Positions 11,881 through 23,288 of a DNA stretch of 64,000 nucleotides are shown in pieces. The DNA is from Pristionchus mayeri. Taxonomy: Eukaryota; Nematoda; Chromadorea; Rhabditida; Neodiplogasteridae. The DNA is taken from positions 6,572,001-6,636,000 of the forward strand of contig BTRK01000001.1 of the NCBI GenBank assembly GCA_036245805.1. Direction: 5' to 3'. The translations under genes were made by a program, and so were the position numbers. The notes under the pieces were generated by a model that saw only the letters and a list, made by a program, of their open reading frames with translations, searched no databases and was not told the DNA's origin. The stretch's first letter is position 1; the number at the start of each line of letters is the position of its first letter.

Positions 11881-12215
11881 GGTTCGATCGACATTTGGTA
11901 CCATGTCCAACGTCATCTACAGTAACTCCATTGTTATTTGTCGGCTACCGTAACCCGATGTACAGTATCCCAGATACGGTACATGGATGGCACACCACAT
12001 GGTAGCAAACGAGCCGATACTCGGCCGTACAGGCATGGATGACCTTCGGCCGGAATACCGTAATCCACATAGAGTATCATTGATACCGTAACCCTGGCTC
12101 ACTTCAAAATACGAACCATGAACTGACTTTATTTCTAAAATAGGCGCTAAAAATCCGTTCTTTAAAAGTACAACTCTTCGAGCGAAATTTTTTAAGAACA
12201 ATTTCATCATGTAAT

Positions 12216-12290
12216 TATAGCCGAGTGGTTAAAGCACTTGTCTAGCAAACATGAGGTTGTGGGTTCGAGTCCGGTCGGCGGTAAACACAT
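12216..12290 (+). repeat. tRNA-like (SINE-type) sequence, left arm copy
   Basis: Contains an A-box-like TAGCCGAGTGGTTAA and a B-box-like GGTTCGAGTCC at tRNA spacing. The anticodon and T arms do not pair well, so it is a tRNA-derived repeat rather than a working tRNA. An inverted copy lies at about 12997-13064 in the other arm. Confidence 0.5.
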
Positions 12291-13104
12291 TTGCCAAGTT
12301 TTGGGAAGTTTGGAAAAGTGAAGTGGGGCTACCGAATCCTTGCCTACAGTATCCCTGTTCGGTAGGTCAACTTCGGTGCGCTGGGCCACATAGTTGATTT
12401 GATTACGTATTAGTATCGCAGTCATAATGGTAGCACCGTCTATCATTCTTTAGGTCAGATTCTTCATTTAAATGGTGATTCTTCATTATAATCTAAAAAC
12501 ACGAATATCGAAACCAGTTTCGAATCTTTACGCTTTTAATATCTTTGTGTTGTTAATGGCAACAGATGTTAATGGCAATAGCGGCAATCATGACACAGAA
12601 CAAAATTAAATGGAAAAGAAGAAGCTCAGTATGAGTAAATATTATTTAAAAAGTCTAGTTAAAAATTCTTGCTTTTGAAACATGACGGTTAATTATGTCT
12701 TTGAAAACAAGTCAGTTGATTCCGAAAACGATTATTCAAACAATAAAGTGAAAAATCAGACAAAAAATAGCGAAATCAGCATTTTCGGATAAAATCGTTA
12801 ATAAAATAACGAATTTTATTAAGAAACAACCCGCAATATTGGCAGTTTGATAGCGATACTAATACGTAATCAAGTCATGTATGTGACCCAGCGCACTGAA
12901 GTTGACCTACCGAACCGGGATACTGTAGGCAAGGTTTCGGTAGCCCCACTTCACTTTTCCAAACTTCCCAAAACTTGGCAAATGTGTTTACCGCCGACCG
13001 GACTCGAACCCACAACCTCATGTTTGCTAGACAAAGTGCTTTAACCACTCGGCTATAATTACATGATGAAATTGTTCTTAAAAAAATTTGCTCGAAAAGT
13101 TGTA

Positions 13105-14013
13105 TTAGGTTGTTCGGAAAGTTTCTTTCTTTTTTCATATTTGGACATTATTCACTTCTCCTTTATTTAACCTTGGCCAATCATGTTATGGTTTTTTGTA
13201 GTTGATGTGGGCTTGGATACTCTCTATGACAACCAGTAGTACATGCCTTTTCGATCAATAGATCTTGACCAATGGAGGCCCGAAGTTAGCCTAGTCGACT
13301 TTTCCTTGAGATTTTTAAAGGCTCATATTTCTGTGTAGAACATAGATAGGCATACAATTGGCCCACTATTGTGAAGTACGTCTAATAGGGTTATTAGCAG
13401 ACGTAAACTTTTAAATCTAGCACGTATTTCCTAATCTTACGAAGTGTCGATTGGATAAGCCGCGCTACGATTTGTTTTTCGAGCAGAATTTAGAACTTAT
13501 TGTGCTTCTCCCGGTCAACCTACAGAACAAAGCGAGTGTTATTTGCGAAGTACTTTACATGACCACTTGGCTATCCCTAATTAGGTGGGAATCCAATTAC
13601 GTATTCATGAGGAAGCTTTTTCAGAATATTTACGCCGAAATTTGACCCTCGAAATGGTGACATATTGATATCTCTCATCTCTCTCGAAGGTTGAAAGCCT
13701 GGTTTTTCTTGGTTATCATTAATATCAACTCTTGCCCTATCACAAATTATCCGCTTAGTATCGGTAGGCATCTAGTTCTCGGGAAAAAATGTCCCAACAA
13801 AAATCACTGAAATTCTGTTTTTTAGGTGTTTTTGGCGTGTGCTAACTTTTGATATTTTTTCTAGCCTGCTATGTGACTGAGATGCGATTTGAACATACTG
13901 TAGTATTCCTCCGCCAAGGCCCTTACATATACCATAGACAAAATAATTGAAGTCGAATGCCACACGAATTGGCATGATAAAAATAAAAGAAAGAAACTTT
14001 CCGAACAACCTAA
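13105..14013. mobile_element. Mariner-type MITE nested in the tRNA-like foldback element
   Basis: The ends, TTAGGTTGTTCGGAAAGTTT and AAACTTTCCGAACAACCTAA, are inverted and flanked by TA. Removing it restores the foldback arm (GTTGTA/CTT). No transposase frame is recognisable. Confidence 0.85.
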
Positions 14014-14554
14014 TACTTATAACAGCAAAGAACGGATTTTTTGCGCCTATTTTAGAAATAAAGTCAGTTCATGGTTCGTATTTCGTAGTGAGCCAGGGTT
14101 ACGGTATCAATGATACTGTATGTGGATTACGGTATTCCGGCCGAAGGTCATCCATGCCTGTACGGCCGAGTATCGGCTCGTTTGCTACCATGTGGTGTGA
14201 TACCGTATCTGGGATACTGTATATCGGGTTACGGTATCCGACAAATAACAATGGAGTTACTGTAGATGACGTTGGGCATGGTACCAAATGTCGATCGAAC
14301 CCTATATGAACCCTATACGTCGTTGCGCACTGCCCAACAAAAAAGGTGTTGGGCAGTGCGCATCCATGAATAGGAGGTCATGGGGGTCGCCGGCGGCGTG
14401 GGCATGTATATCCGTGGGTATTATGGTTCATACCCTGGCCCAATCGGTAGATTTTAAAATTCCGGTTCAAATGTGTCGTTATGAGGTATACTTAGGCAAA
14501 CTGCTTGAAATCTTCGTAAAGCCGAAATGGGGGACAGGAGAGGGGAAACGCGTC

Positions 14555-14612
14555 AGCATTTATCGGCGAGACGTTTCGGGCCACAGCCCATCATCAGTCA
14601 GTAAAATCACAT
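14555..14612 (-). ncRNA. Hammerhead-like ribozyme motif, left end of Penelope element
   Basis: On the minus strand: CTGATGA (14591-14597), GGGC-TGTG-GCCC stem-loop, GAAACGTC (14570-14577). The core is the same as in the 891-948 copy and appears intact. Confidence 0.6.
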
Positions 14613-15055
14613 GAAAAGAGAACTATTAGGAGTGCACTATCGTCAATCGATATATCGAGAAAGAGCGCTAATCAATAAAGAAATGTGAGAAATAGACAAC
14701 TAGTAGAGTGAATGGGGAATCGCGAAGAGGAAGGGGTAAAGAGAGAGAGTGTGTGAATTAGAGAGGGCAGAGAGAAAGAGAGGGAGGAGAGAGGAAGGGG
14801 GAAGCAAGGCAAGGGAGGAGAAGGGAAGAGGGTGAGAAGGTGAGTGAGAAGAGAGAATGGATTAGATGTTGAGAGTTTGAAGGGTAATAGGGGCACTCTC
14901 CTTGGAAAGTTCTACTCTGTTATTCAAAGCAAGATCTAATTTGACAATGTACATAGCCTCAGCAATCTTACGACGACAAGATTCATTAGATTCACGATGG
15001 AGAATGGAACCAGTTAGTGAAATTGGGGCACTGTTATGATCACTCTTAGAATGGA

Positions 15056-16330
15056 TTGCAAAAGCTTAAGCTTAGGACTGTTGACTGCCTCTTGAGTGGT
15101 ACCCCTCGCATTCCTGTGTTCTATGTTTTGTATAAGACTCACAAGATTGATATGTCTTCTGTTAGCGACGACCCTTCCTCCTTCCCTATTCGTCCCATTA
15201 TTGGTGGTTGCGGCGGTCCTACCGATCGCGTCTCTTGGTTCTTGTCTCAACTTCTCTCTCCCCTCCTTCAGCACATCCCCACTCATCTGACTAACACTAG
15301 GGATGCACTCTCTGCCCTCTCCTCCATCGATCCCGACCCCGATTTGTGTTTTGAGAGTTTCGATGTTTCTGCCCTATATACTAACGTTAGCAATAGAGAA
15401 GCCGTTCGAGCTACTCTCTCTCTAATGTCCACTCACTCGCACTCTCTTAACCTTCGTGGTCTCTCCGTTTCTGATGTCGAGGCGCTCCTCTCATCTTGTC
15501 TCGACTGTTCTATTTTCTCGTTTGATGGTTCGTTTTACTCACAAGTTCGTGGCCTCGCAATGGGCAATCGCTTAGCTCCTATTCTCTCTGTTATTTACAT
15601 GCATTCTCTTGAGTCCCAGACTATTCGTGAGGGCATTGTCTGGCTAGGAAGATACATTGACGACTTTATCGTCATTGCTATCTCTCAAAATCACCTAGAC
15701 AGACTATTTGCGTCTCTGAATAGCCTGGGTGCTCCCAATATCAAGCTCCTTAGGGAATCTCCTTCCAATAATGGGCTCCCTTTCCTCAACTTCCAACTGT
15801 CTCTTACCCCATCTGGTCTCTTCAGCACTAAATGGTATCGTAAGCCAGCCAATCGTAATATTCTCCTGCATAGCTCATCATGTAATCCCAGCCATTCTAA
15901 GCGGTCCATTGTTCTTTCCACCATTCGCACTGCTCTTTCTGTCTCCTCTCAGGAATACCGTAATCACTCTCGTTCTATCGCATATCAAATCGTCGGTAGT
16001 AATGGCTATTGCCCTCCAACTCGTTCCTCTCGCTCCCCTTCCACTAGTGTCTCACGTCGCGTTGCTAAGCCCCTTCCTGTATTCACTATTCCGTTTATAA
16101 GTGATGAGTTTACACGTGATGTTCGAGACGCATTGTCTAGGGTTGACCTTGAGGTTCGTATTGTTGAGAAACCCGGCCCTGACCTCCTCAATTTATTGTC
16201 GAGAAATCGATATCTTGATTCACCTGTCTGCAAATTGCGGGACCGTTGTTTCTTCTGCCCTTCTGGTGGAATCGGTTGTTGTCGTATATCTCATCAAATG
16301 CTCTCTTTGTTCTCAATCTTACCTCGGTGA
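15056..16330 (+). pseudogene. Penelope-like reverse transcriptase (5'-truncated, frameshifted)
   Basis: The frame contains Penelope-type RT blocks: PRIPVFYVLYKTHK, FPIRPIIGG, the first catalytic Asp in FDVSALYTNV, GLAMGNRLAPILS and the catalytic RYIDDFIV. A Cys-rich linker (CKLRDRCFFCPSG) follows before the frame shifts. The first part of the protein is missing, replaced by the inverted 5' copy. The endonuclease continues in another frame (16262 onward), so the intact polyprotein is broken by a frameshift near 16262-16275. Confidence 0.85.
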
Positions 16331-16613
16331 GACTGGTAGACCTCTCCATCTCAGAGCTTACGACCACTATAAGTCAGCTCGAAACCCAACTTGTATTAGC
16401 TATAGCCACAACGCTTTTGCAATCCATTCTAAGAGTGATCATAACAGTGCCCCAATTTCACTAACTGGTTCCATTCTCCATCGTGAATCTAATACTTGTC
16501 GTCGTAAGATTGCTGAGGCTATGTACATTGTCAAATTAGATCCTGCTTTGAATAACAGAGTAGAACTCTCCAAGGAGAGTGCCCCTATTACCCTTCAAAC
16601 TCTTAACATCTAA
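16262..16613 (+). pseudogene. GIY-YIG endonuclease domain of the Penelope-like element
   Basis: VVYLIKCSLCSQSYLGETGR matches the GIY-YIG pattern (YxIxC...YxGxT) of Penelope endonucleases and is followed by LHLRAYDH. The Glu-containing C-terminal part (RRKIAEAMYIVKLDPALNNR) precedes the stop at 16613. It is in a different frame from the RT. Confidence 0.8.
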
Positions 16614-16865
16614 TCCATTCTCTCTTCTCACTCACCTTCTCACCCTCTTCCCTTCTCCTCCCTTGCCTTGCTTCCCCCTTCCTCTCTCCTCCCTCTCTTT
16701 CTCTCTGCCCTCTCTAATCCACACACTCTCTCTTTACCCCTTCCTCTTCGCGATTCCCCATTCACTCACTCTACTAGTTGTCTATTTCTCACGCTTCTTT
16801 ATTGATTCGCGCTCTTTCTCGATATATCGATTGACGATTGTCCACTCCTAATAATTCTCTTTTCA

Positions 16866-16922
16866 TGTAATTTTACTGACTGATGATGGGCTGTGGCCCG
16901 AAAAGTCTCGCCGATAAATGCT
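16866..16922 (+). ncRNA. Hammerhead-like ribozyme motif, right end, with altered helix III
   Basis: CTGATGA (16880-16886), GGGC-TGTG-GCCC, then GAAAAGTC (16900-16907) in place of GAAACGTC. The C-to-A change breaks the self-complementary ACGU expected to form helix III, so this copy may be weakened. Confidence 0.6.
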
Positions 16923-17030
16923 GACGCGCTTCCCCTCTCCTGTCCCCCATTTCGGCTTTACGAAGATTTCAAGCAGTACTTCTACGCCATGACAGGAATC
17001 ACCGAGTATCCCCTCCTTACTTAGGCAAAC

Positions 17031-18354
17031 GTATGTCCGGAAGTAGCGATCCTTAAAATTACCGTTCAGCTTTGTATGCTAACGTAACTCACGTGTCTAT
17101 TGATTCTTAACTATGATGTGACTGCAACACTAGCAGGATATTCTTCCTCCATTTTCAGCAGCTGCTTCGCATAAGGTGGATCACCTGGCTTCTCCCTGAC
17201 TTCAGAAGATAAACCACTGATTGTATCCAATTTCTTCTATTTTGTTATCTTGCTACTATTCATTCTCAAGATCGCTCGAAGTGATATCCCTCTACCGTTT
17301 CAAAATCGAATTTAATAAGCTTTTCTCCAACAGTCGTTTAAACATTCGACCGTCGAATGATTAAACCTCGAAGTGTTATCTCCCCGTACAGTATTACAAT
17401 CGAGTCTCTCTAGAAGTTCCAAATTTAAGTTCTTTGAAGTTGTATAAAGAATTCTGACAACTGTTTTGTTGCTTACCATTTGAAGCGTTTGTTCATCGCT
17501 TTGATATCTGAGATAGTTATATTTGGTTTCTTAAATTACTCGGCATGAGCTCTGGAGAATCTGTTCTAGGGATTGTTGGGTTTAAATAATGAATAAATAC
17601 TTAAATAATAATGTTTTTAGCAAGAATATCTTGAAATCGAAAAACTCTTTCTATTATAACAAGAATATATTGAAATATATTTCAAAAAAAATTCCTAGTC
17701 ATGAGGCTGACCTAGACAAACATCTCAACTCTGAATACCGTAGTTGAAAATTTAAATTCGTTTTCAGCTGTCCTCTCTTTTCGTTCAGTGTTATGTTTAT
17801 TATTCTGTTAAAGGCTTATTTCACAATTCTTTTTTAAATTTTATTATTATCGGTGGGTAGAGTATATTTTACTACCACTGGGAGCCATTACGCGTTTACG
17901 CTTAGCATCTAAATGGAATTCGAGGGGATCTTGTTCTTTAAAGACTTATTTGAAGATTATATTAGTGTCTTTGCTTCTAGTTGGATCTTCTTCTCTTGCA
18001 TCTTGTTCTTTATAAGCGCGCGTTTCGCAATAGTCGAGGATGAATGTTTCGTACAAATCGAGTATTATGTCGATTGTTTACTTCTGTCGTTATGAAATAA
18101 CTTTCGAATCAAGCCGCCACTCCGCAACTCACGCGAGTTGTCTGCGGTAACTCCGATTTCGCAATCACTCGTGAAGAAACATTTGCGCGCGTTCTCCCTC
18201 CCTCCTCTCCTCATTTCACCGTCGGCATTCTCTTTCGCGTTTATATTCTTTATTGTGCCATTCTTTTTCTTGTTATATCTCTCCATATTATTATGCTTTA
18301 AAAGTGGGATGAACGTGAATAACTTATGATTCAAAGTGAATGTTGTCATTGCAG
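17031..18354. other. Spacer without recognised gene
   Basis: AT-rich. Part of it (about 17700-17770) repeats the segment at about 3060-3140. The N-terminal exon of the next F-box copy might lie here, but I find no Lys-rich ATG exon like those at 23339 or 27035. Confidence 0.4.
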
Positions 18355-18697
18355 GCAAACAAATGTTTGACGATCCCAATATCTATATCACAACAAAGCC
18401 CATTCTCGAGCAGATGCGACATGTGTTTGTTTTTTTAAACAATAAATATAAAATTCTTAATTAAGTCTTAATTAAGGAGAATTTTTCTGTTTTGAACTGG
18501 AAGACAATGCTCAATTCAATGTTCCCTTTCTCAGATGAACCTCAATCGTCTTCCAGTACAAATCGGAAACAACAGTGACGGAGTGTACGGAGGATACGAA
18601 GACTACGTGAGTGAGTTTAACTTTTATAATTTACACATCACGCATATGGTTATAAACCGAACTTTTGCAAAGGCTATATGTCTTTCGTTCGAATTAT

Positions 18698-19960
18698 CAC
18701 GTGTATCACGAGTCAGCGGGGGTGAGCGGGAACATTTTCAAAAAAGTTGTGCCAGATTCGACTCATATTATAGTGGTAGAATACACTAGACAACATATTT
18801 CGAAAAATATGGTCCATTGGTCCCAGAGCCGGCTTTTAGGAATTTTCCGGTTTCGCACCCGGCTATGATGTATTTCAGCTCCCAGACGAGCTAGAGAGAT
18901 GGCACTGGGCTTAAAATGTGTGGAAAATTATTTCCAGCAACTTTTACGTTATATACAAGACGATCAGACAAAAAATAAAAATGAGCCGGATGAAAAACCT
19001 GTTTAGCCTTCAAAAAAATAAATATTCTATCTATCAAGCGGAAGCGTGCTACAGAATTTTAATGCAGATTATGAAACAATAAGTGTATGTGTATAATATA
19101 AAAATATAAAAACCGGATTCGAAGTGTCTCCTACTTGGCATTTTTTACTCAAACATGCCACTATGAAGAAAAAGTTTTAAAAAAATACTTTTTCGAAACT
19201 CTGATTTTTCTTCTTTTAACGTTCAAAAATTGTTGTTGGTGAAATATATGAGTAGAAAATCGCCTTTTGGTTCATGGTTCTTCGAGAATGAGCATGTCGT
19301 TCCAAGATATTTCAAAATTGAGCAAAATTTTGCATAAAAATTTTGAATCAAAAAATGCGATTAGAACCATGAACCAAAAGGAGATTTTCTACTCATATAT
19401 TTCACCAACAACAATTTTTGAACGTTTTTTTTAAACGTTTAATCAAAGTTTCGAAAAAGTCATTTTTTCGGCTTTTTCTTCATAGTTGCATGTTTGAGTA
19501 AAAATTTCCAAGTAGGAGACACTTCGAATCCGGTTTTTATATTTTTATATTATACACATACACTTATTGTTTCATAATCTGCATTAAAATTCTGTAGCAC
19601 GCTTCCGCTTGATAGATAGAATATTTATTTTTTTGATGGCTAAACAGGTTTTTCATCCGGCTCATTTTTATTTTTTGTCTGATCGTCTTGTATATAACAT
19701 AAAAGTTGCTGGAAATAATTTTCCACACATTTTAAGCCCAGTGCCATCTCTCTAGCTCGTCTGGGAGCTGAAATACAGCATAGCCGGTTGCAAAACCGGA
19801 AAATTCCTAAAAGCCGGCTCTGGGGCCAATGGACAATATTTTTCGAAATATGTTGTCTAGTGTATTCTACCACTATAATATGAGTCGAATCTGGCACAAC
19901 TTTTTTGAAAATGTTCCCGGGTGGTCAGTATTTCATCCATTGACTCGTGATACATGTGTT
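18698..19960. mobile_element. Long hairpin foldback element in F-box intron
   Basis: The arms mirror about position 19315. CACGTGTATCACGAGTCA at the left pairs with TGACTCGTGATACATGTG at the right, and the arms match over roughly 600 bp, including a CCAGAGCCGGCTTTTAGGAA block. Related ends occur at 28970-29165 and 62770-62960. It lies between exons 18535-18606 and 20011-20160. It has no coding capacity. Confidence 0.8.
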
Positions 19961-20654
19961 ATATCTATCTAGATTCTCTATTTCTTGTATTTATAGTTTA
20001 CACTTTGCAGTTTCCCTTCCTCGCTCTTCCCAAGGAACTCATCAGTGGCGTTCTCTCTTACCTCTCTCCCAAGGATCGACTGAAAGCCCGAATTAACAAG
20101 AGATTGAATGGAATCGAAGCAAATTCCAAGTATTTCGTGAAGGAACTGAACATCGTGGAGGTAAGCTTGTTGGGCTTTAAAGTGAAGCGGAACTATCTCG
20201 TTACTAATTGAACTATTGTTTAAGGTTGGCTCCGATGATCGGAGGTTTAGTAATTTGTCTCGGTGAGCTATAGGTTTTTGAAGAGTTTCAAACATGTGTT
20301 TTTTTCAGTCCTCAATACATCTATTTCACTGAAGACGATGCTTTTTCTGCATTCGATTGCGTCAAGACAATTTTCCAGAATACCTCGATTTTTTTCTATA
20401 TAACTCAGTTGGAATATTATCGGTTCCTTCAGAAAGAACTCTTTATGACCGACTCGCAATTTCTCGATTTGGCGAAATCATGTGAAGAACTATGTTTGAA
20501 TCGAGCCTGGGGTATTACGGAAGACGCATTTCACACAATGTACAAGGTTGATATGAAGAACAATTATCATCTTTCCTGTTCTTCTTGTATATTAAAGCAA
20601 TTAATTGAATTATAATTTTGTTTGATTTGTGCTGGTTTCTAATGTTTCAGAATA

Positions 20655-21818
20655 CAGTACCGGACAAAAGTTTCGCAACAAATTTGCCATTGTCATAATT
20701 TCGTTCGTTCAAAATTGAGCTAGAGACTTATGGCTGAAAGCCCTTATTTCGCAGCTACTATACACTAGTATTGTAGAAACATTTTACCAAGTTTGATAGT
20801 GATCAGACAACAAATTACAAAAATCGAAAAATTTTGGACATGCATTTTCATACACGTGAAATCGACCTTTAACGCAATCGAAAAAATCCGATTTCTTACC
20901 CCTTTATGCAGAATCTATTAATAAATAAGTATGCGAAATCGTGAAGTGAGACGATTTGTCCAGCACATTTTACAGCCCAATAACCACAGAGAGTAAGAAC
21001 GGCCAAAGTCGTCAGAAATGTTCCGTAGCGAAAGTCGACCTAGTATATCTGGAGAGTTTCTTTAAAATTGGCTCCAATTCAATGAGAAATGTGCATACCT
21101 AGGACTTGCAAAGCTGCAAGGAGCGTTTCATGCAATTTGAACAAAATTCAATTTTACCTTGTACCGTGTTTAAAGGTTTACGACTATCTGACTCTCTGTG
21201 GTTACTGGGGTGTAAAAAGTGCTGGACAAATTGTATCACTTCGCGATTTCGCACACGTGTTCATTAATAGATTCTGCGTAAAGCTGCACGAAATCGGATT
21301 TTATCGATGACGGTAAAGGTTGTTTCCACGTGCATGAAAATGCATGTCCAAAATTTTTCGATTTTTGCAATTTGTTGTCTGATCACTATCAAACTTGGTA
21401 AAATGTTTCTACATTACTAGTGTATAGTAGCTGCGAAATAATAGCCCTATCGCTCAACTGGGAGCGAAGATATAGCCGTTCAAACACATTTCGGATGTCT
21501 CGGAATATCGATATATTAGCTCTTTCCGATGTGCAACGAGCAATCCAGATAGTGGATTGTAAACATCAATGGTTATACTTCATCACAGTTCGTGCGATAT
21601 AACATCGACTTTCAGTTGAGTTTCAAAAAATACATGAATATTGTGATGCAGAAAATTAAATTCAGAAACCCGCGATAAATGTGTTTCAGATCGTATACCG
21701 TATGACTATTTTCTCCTGATATTTACCTCTCGAATGCTTCCAATCATAAGTCTCTAGCTCAATTTTGAACGAAGTTATGACAATGACAAATTTGTTGCGA
21801 AACTTTTGTCCGGTACTG
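20655..21818. mobile_element. Tc1-like foldback element inserted in an F-box exon
   Basis: Ends CAGTACCGGACAAAAGTTTC and GAAACTTTTGTCCGGTACTG are flanked by TA (20653-20654 and 21819-21820). Inner arms also pair (CATGCATTTTCATACACGTG region with its inverse near 21330). No transposase frame is recognised. The site is four bases after a splice acceptor (TTTCAG AATA), inside a coding exon. Confidence 0.85.
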
Positions 21819-22386
21819 TATGATGGATGGCTCGACGAAAACTCGTAAGTTCGAGTGTTCTCAAGTGAGAGGTCTGGGCGGAGTTAATGGTAAGGAATCT
21901 ACAACTATTATTCTATCGAACACCATTGCGTGATAAGACATGTAGCACTAACGACGTTTTGAATATTTCGTTCGGGATAATCAAGAAAGAACAATCGAAA
22001 AATCATTTTTTTCGAAATGAATTATCTCCATAAAAACATAAAAAAGGTGGCACTCAAAAAGTGCTCCACCTTTACTACATATTTGGCCGGGACAGCATAC
22101 ATTCTTTCAGGAGGAGCACATCTTCTGGAGTCGTTCTTCTTCCGCATTCAAATCGGCTTCTTTATTATCTTCACTTTTCGAGATACTAATTTTCGCATCG
22201 TAAGAGTTCGCGGACAGGGAAATCGAGGTCGTTTTATGCTTTCAATATTGGACTGCTATTTCGGCCATCCTCGGCAGAGCGCGCACCTTAGTAGATTTCA
22301 CAATCGCTCATGACTTCACTTGTTTACTCCTTCTCTCTCAGTACCGATCGTTTTCACAATCAGGACACACGCACACACACTTCGTG

Positions 22387-22472
22387 GCACTAGGTCGGAT
22401 TAGAACTAATGTCATGACGCTTTTGATATATCAATGGCGTAATGACGTCATAGTTCTAATCCGACATAGTGC
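22387..22472. repeat. Tiny palindromic MITE with TGACGTCA-like core, copy 1
   Basis: CACTAGGTCGGATTAGAACT at the left mirrors AGTTCTAATCCGACATAGTG at the right; ATGACGTCAT lies in the right arm. A related palindrome occurs at 60674-60757. No coding. Confidence 0.65.
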
Positions 22473-22625
22473 TCACTGCGCTTTGTATTGTATAGATGAC
22501 TTTCCAGGCATTTAAGAAGGTTGAGAATGGCAAAGAAATTTGTCGCATCTTCGATGGAAACGTCGAGATTTCCTTCACTCGCCCTTACATTTGGAACGGT
22601 TCTTTCATTTTCAAAATGCACGAGA

Positions 22626-22960
22626 CTGATAGGGCGTTACTTCTCAGGAAAAATCGGCTGGAAGTGGAAAAAGAGTGTTACTTCTCACCCTGCGTTTTTC
22701 CCCGGAAGTAAGAATTATATGAATTCCCGCAATTGGGTATCTCTGTTCTCCGTGGAGCTAGAGACTTGAAAATTGGAATATAAGGTTTTGAGAGTCAAGA
22801 AACCTTATATTCCAATTTTCAAGTCTCGAAATCCACGGAGAACAGAGATACCCAATTGCGGGAATTCAAATAATTCTCACTTCCGGGGGAAAACGCAGGG
22901 TGAGAAGTAACATTCTTTTTCTACTTCCAGCCGATTTTTCCTGAAATGTAACGCGGCATA
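22626..22960. repeat. Inverted duplication of F-box exon 3' end (hairpin)
   Basis: About 160-bp arms mirror around 22795 with a spacer near 12 bp. The left arm is coding (LLRKNRLEVEKECYF) up to the stop at 22711 plus downstream sequence; the right arm is its reverse complement with a few differences. The transcript would form a long hairpin over its own 3' end. Confidence 0.85.
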
Positions 22961-23257
22961 AGGAATCTCCTGAAGAAGCAAATGGTGAGCTGGGATGGAT
23001 TAGAGTTAGAGTCGATCCACTTTCCCATTAACTAATTATTCACTTTATGCATTTGTATGTTTTCATTTAGCATTTGTTTCCTAATGAAATTAGCTTGTGT
23101 CCCTTCAGAAGATTAGCCCCATTATATTCGATCCTCTTACTCTTTATTTACTCTTCTCTCCTCAAATATTTCCTGGTAGCTCATGAAGTCTCATTTATCG
23201 CTTTGTATATATTTGATAAAGTTGTTCAGAAGAAGAATTAGTATTGGCTAATTTAAG

Positions 23258-23288
23258 GGTTCGATGACCTGCTACGGTATCTGATACT
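23258..23288 (+). promoter_or_regulatory. Conserved intergenic core, copy 2
   Basis: GGTTCGATGACCTGCTACGG followed by GTATCTGATAC, which is an inverted repeat around a central T. It ends about 50 bp before the ATG at 23339. TGATAAAGTTGTTCAGAAG lies about 40 bp upstream, as in other copies. Confidence 0.6.

Larger units (their letters stand above)
11843..14341. mobile_element. Foldback element with tRNA-like sequence in both arms
   Basis: The left arm, 11843-12423, is the reverse complement of 12847-14341, once the nested MITE (13105-14013) is removed from the right arm. Outer ends are TTGTTGGGCAGTGCGCAACG and its inverse. The loop, 12424-12846, is AT-rich and non-coding. Open frames in the arms are repeat artefacts. 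Confidence 0.8.
14501..17017 (+). mobile_element. Penelope-like retroelement with 13-bp target duplication
   Basis: The direct repeat TACTTAGGCAAAC occurs at 14488-14500 and 17018-17030 and bounds the element exactly. Its 5' part (14501 to about 15067) is an inverted copy of the 3' part (about 16419-16976). Complex 5' inverted partial copies of this kind are typical of Penelope-like elements. In between lie a reverse transcriptase frame and a GIY-YIG endonuclease frame. The element is 5'-truncated: the usual N-terminal region is absent. Confidence 0.9.
18355..22711 (+). pseudogene. F-box family gene interrupted by a Tc1-like element in an exon
   Basis: Exons: 18355-18422 (KQMFDDPNIYITTKPILEQM), 18535-18606, 20011-20160 (F-box: LPKELISGVLSYLSPKDRL...NKRLNGIE), 20225-20262, 20309-20546 and 22508-22711 (AFKKVENGKEICRIFDGNVE). 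In 20309-20546 two exons that are separate in paralogs are fused in frame (RPQYIYFTEDD ... AFHTMYK), suggesting an intron loss. Between them an exon starts at 20651 but is split by the element at 20655-21818; it resumes at 21821 as MMDGSTKTRKFECSQ, aligning with RMTEGSSTVREYKCR of the intact paralog. The last exon's 3' end lies in a local inverted duplication (22626-22960) that replaces the usual C-terminus. No ATG exon was found. Confidence 0.65.

Noticed and set aside
12216..12290. Functional tRNA gene (CTAGCAA anticodon-like loop)
   Set aside because: A and B boxes are present, but the anticodon stem has a mismatch and the T stem does not pair. It lies in a transposon arm with an inverted copy, so it is a tRNA-derived repeat.
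12207..13138. Proteins with PPTGLEPTTSCLLDK
   Set aside because: This motif comes from translating the B-box part of tRNA-like repeats and is a known type of false protein.
22017..22313. 98-residue hydrophobic open frame
   Set aside because: It lies between broken F-box exons, has no match to the family and no domain; left uncalled.
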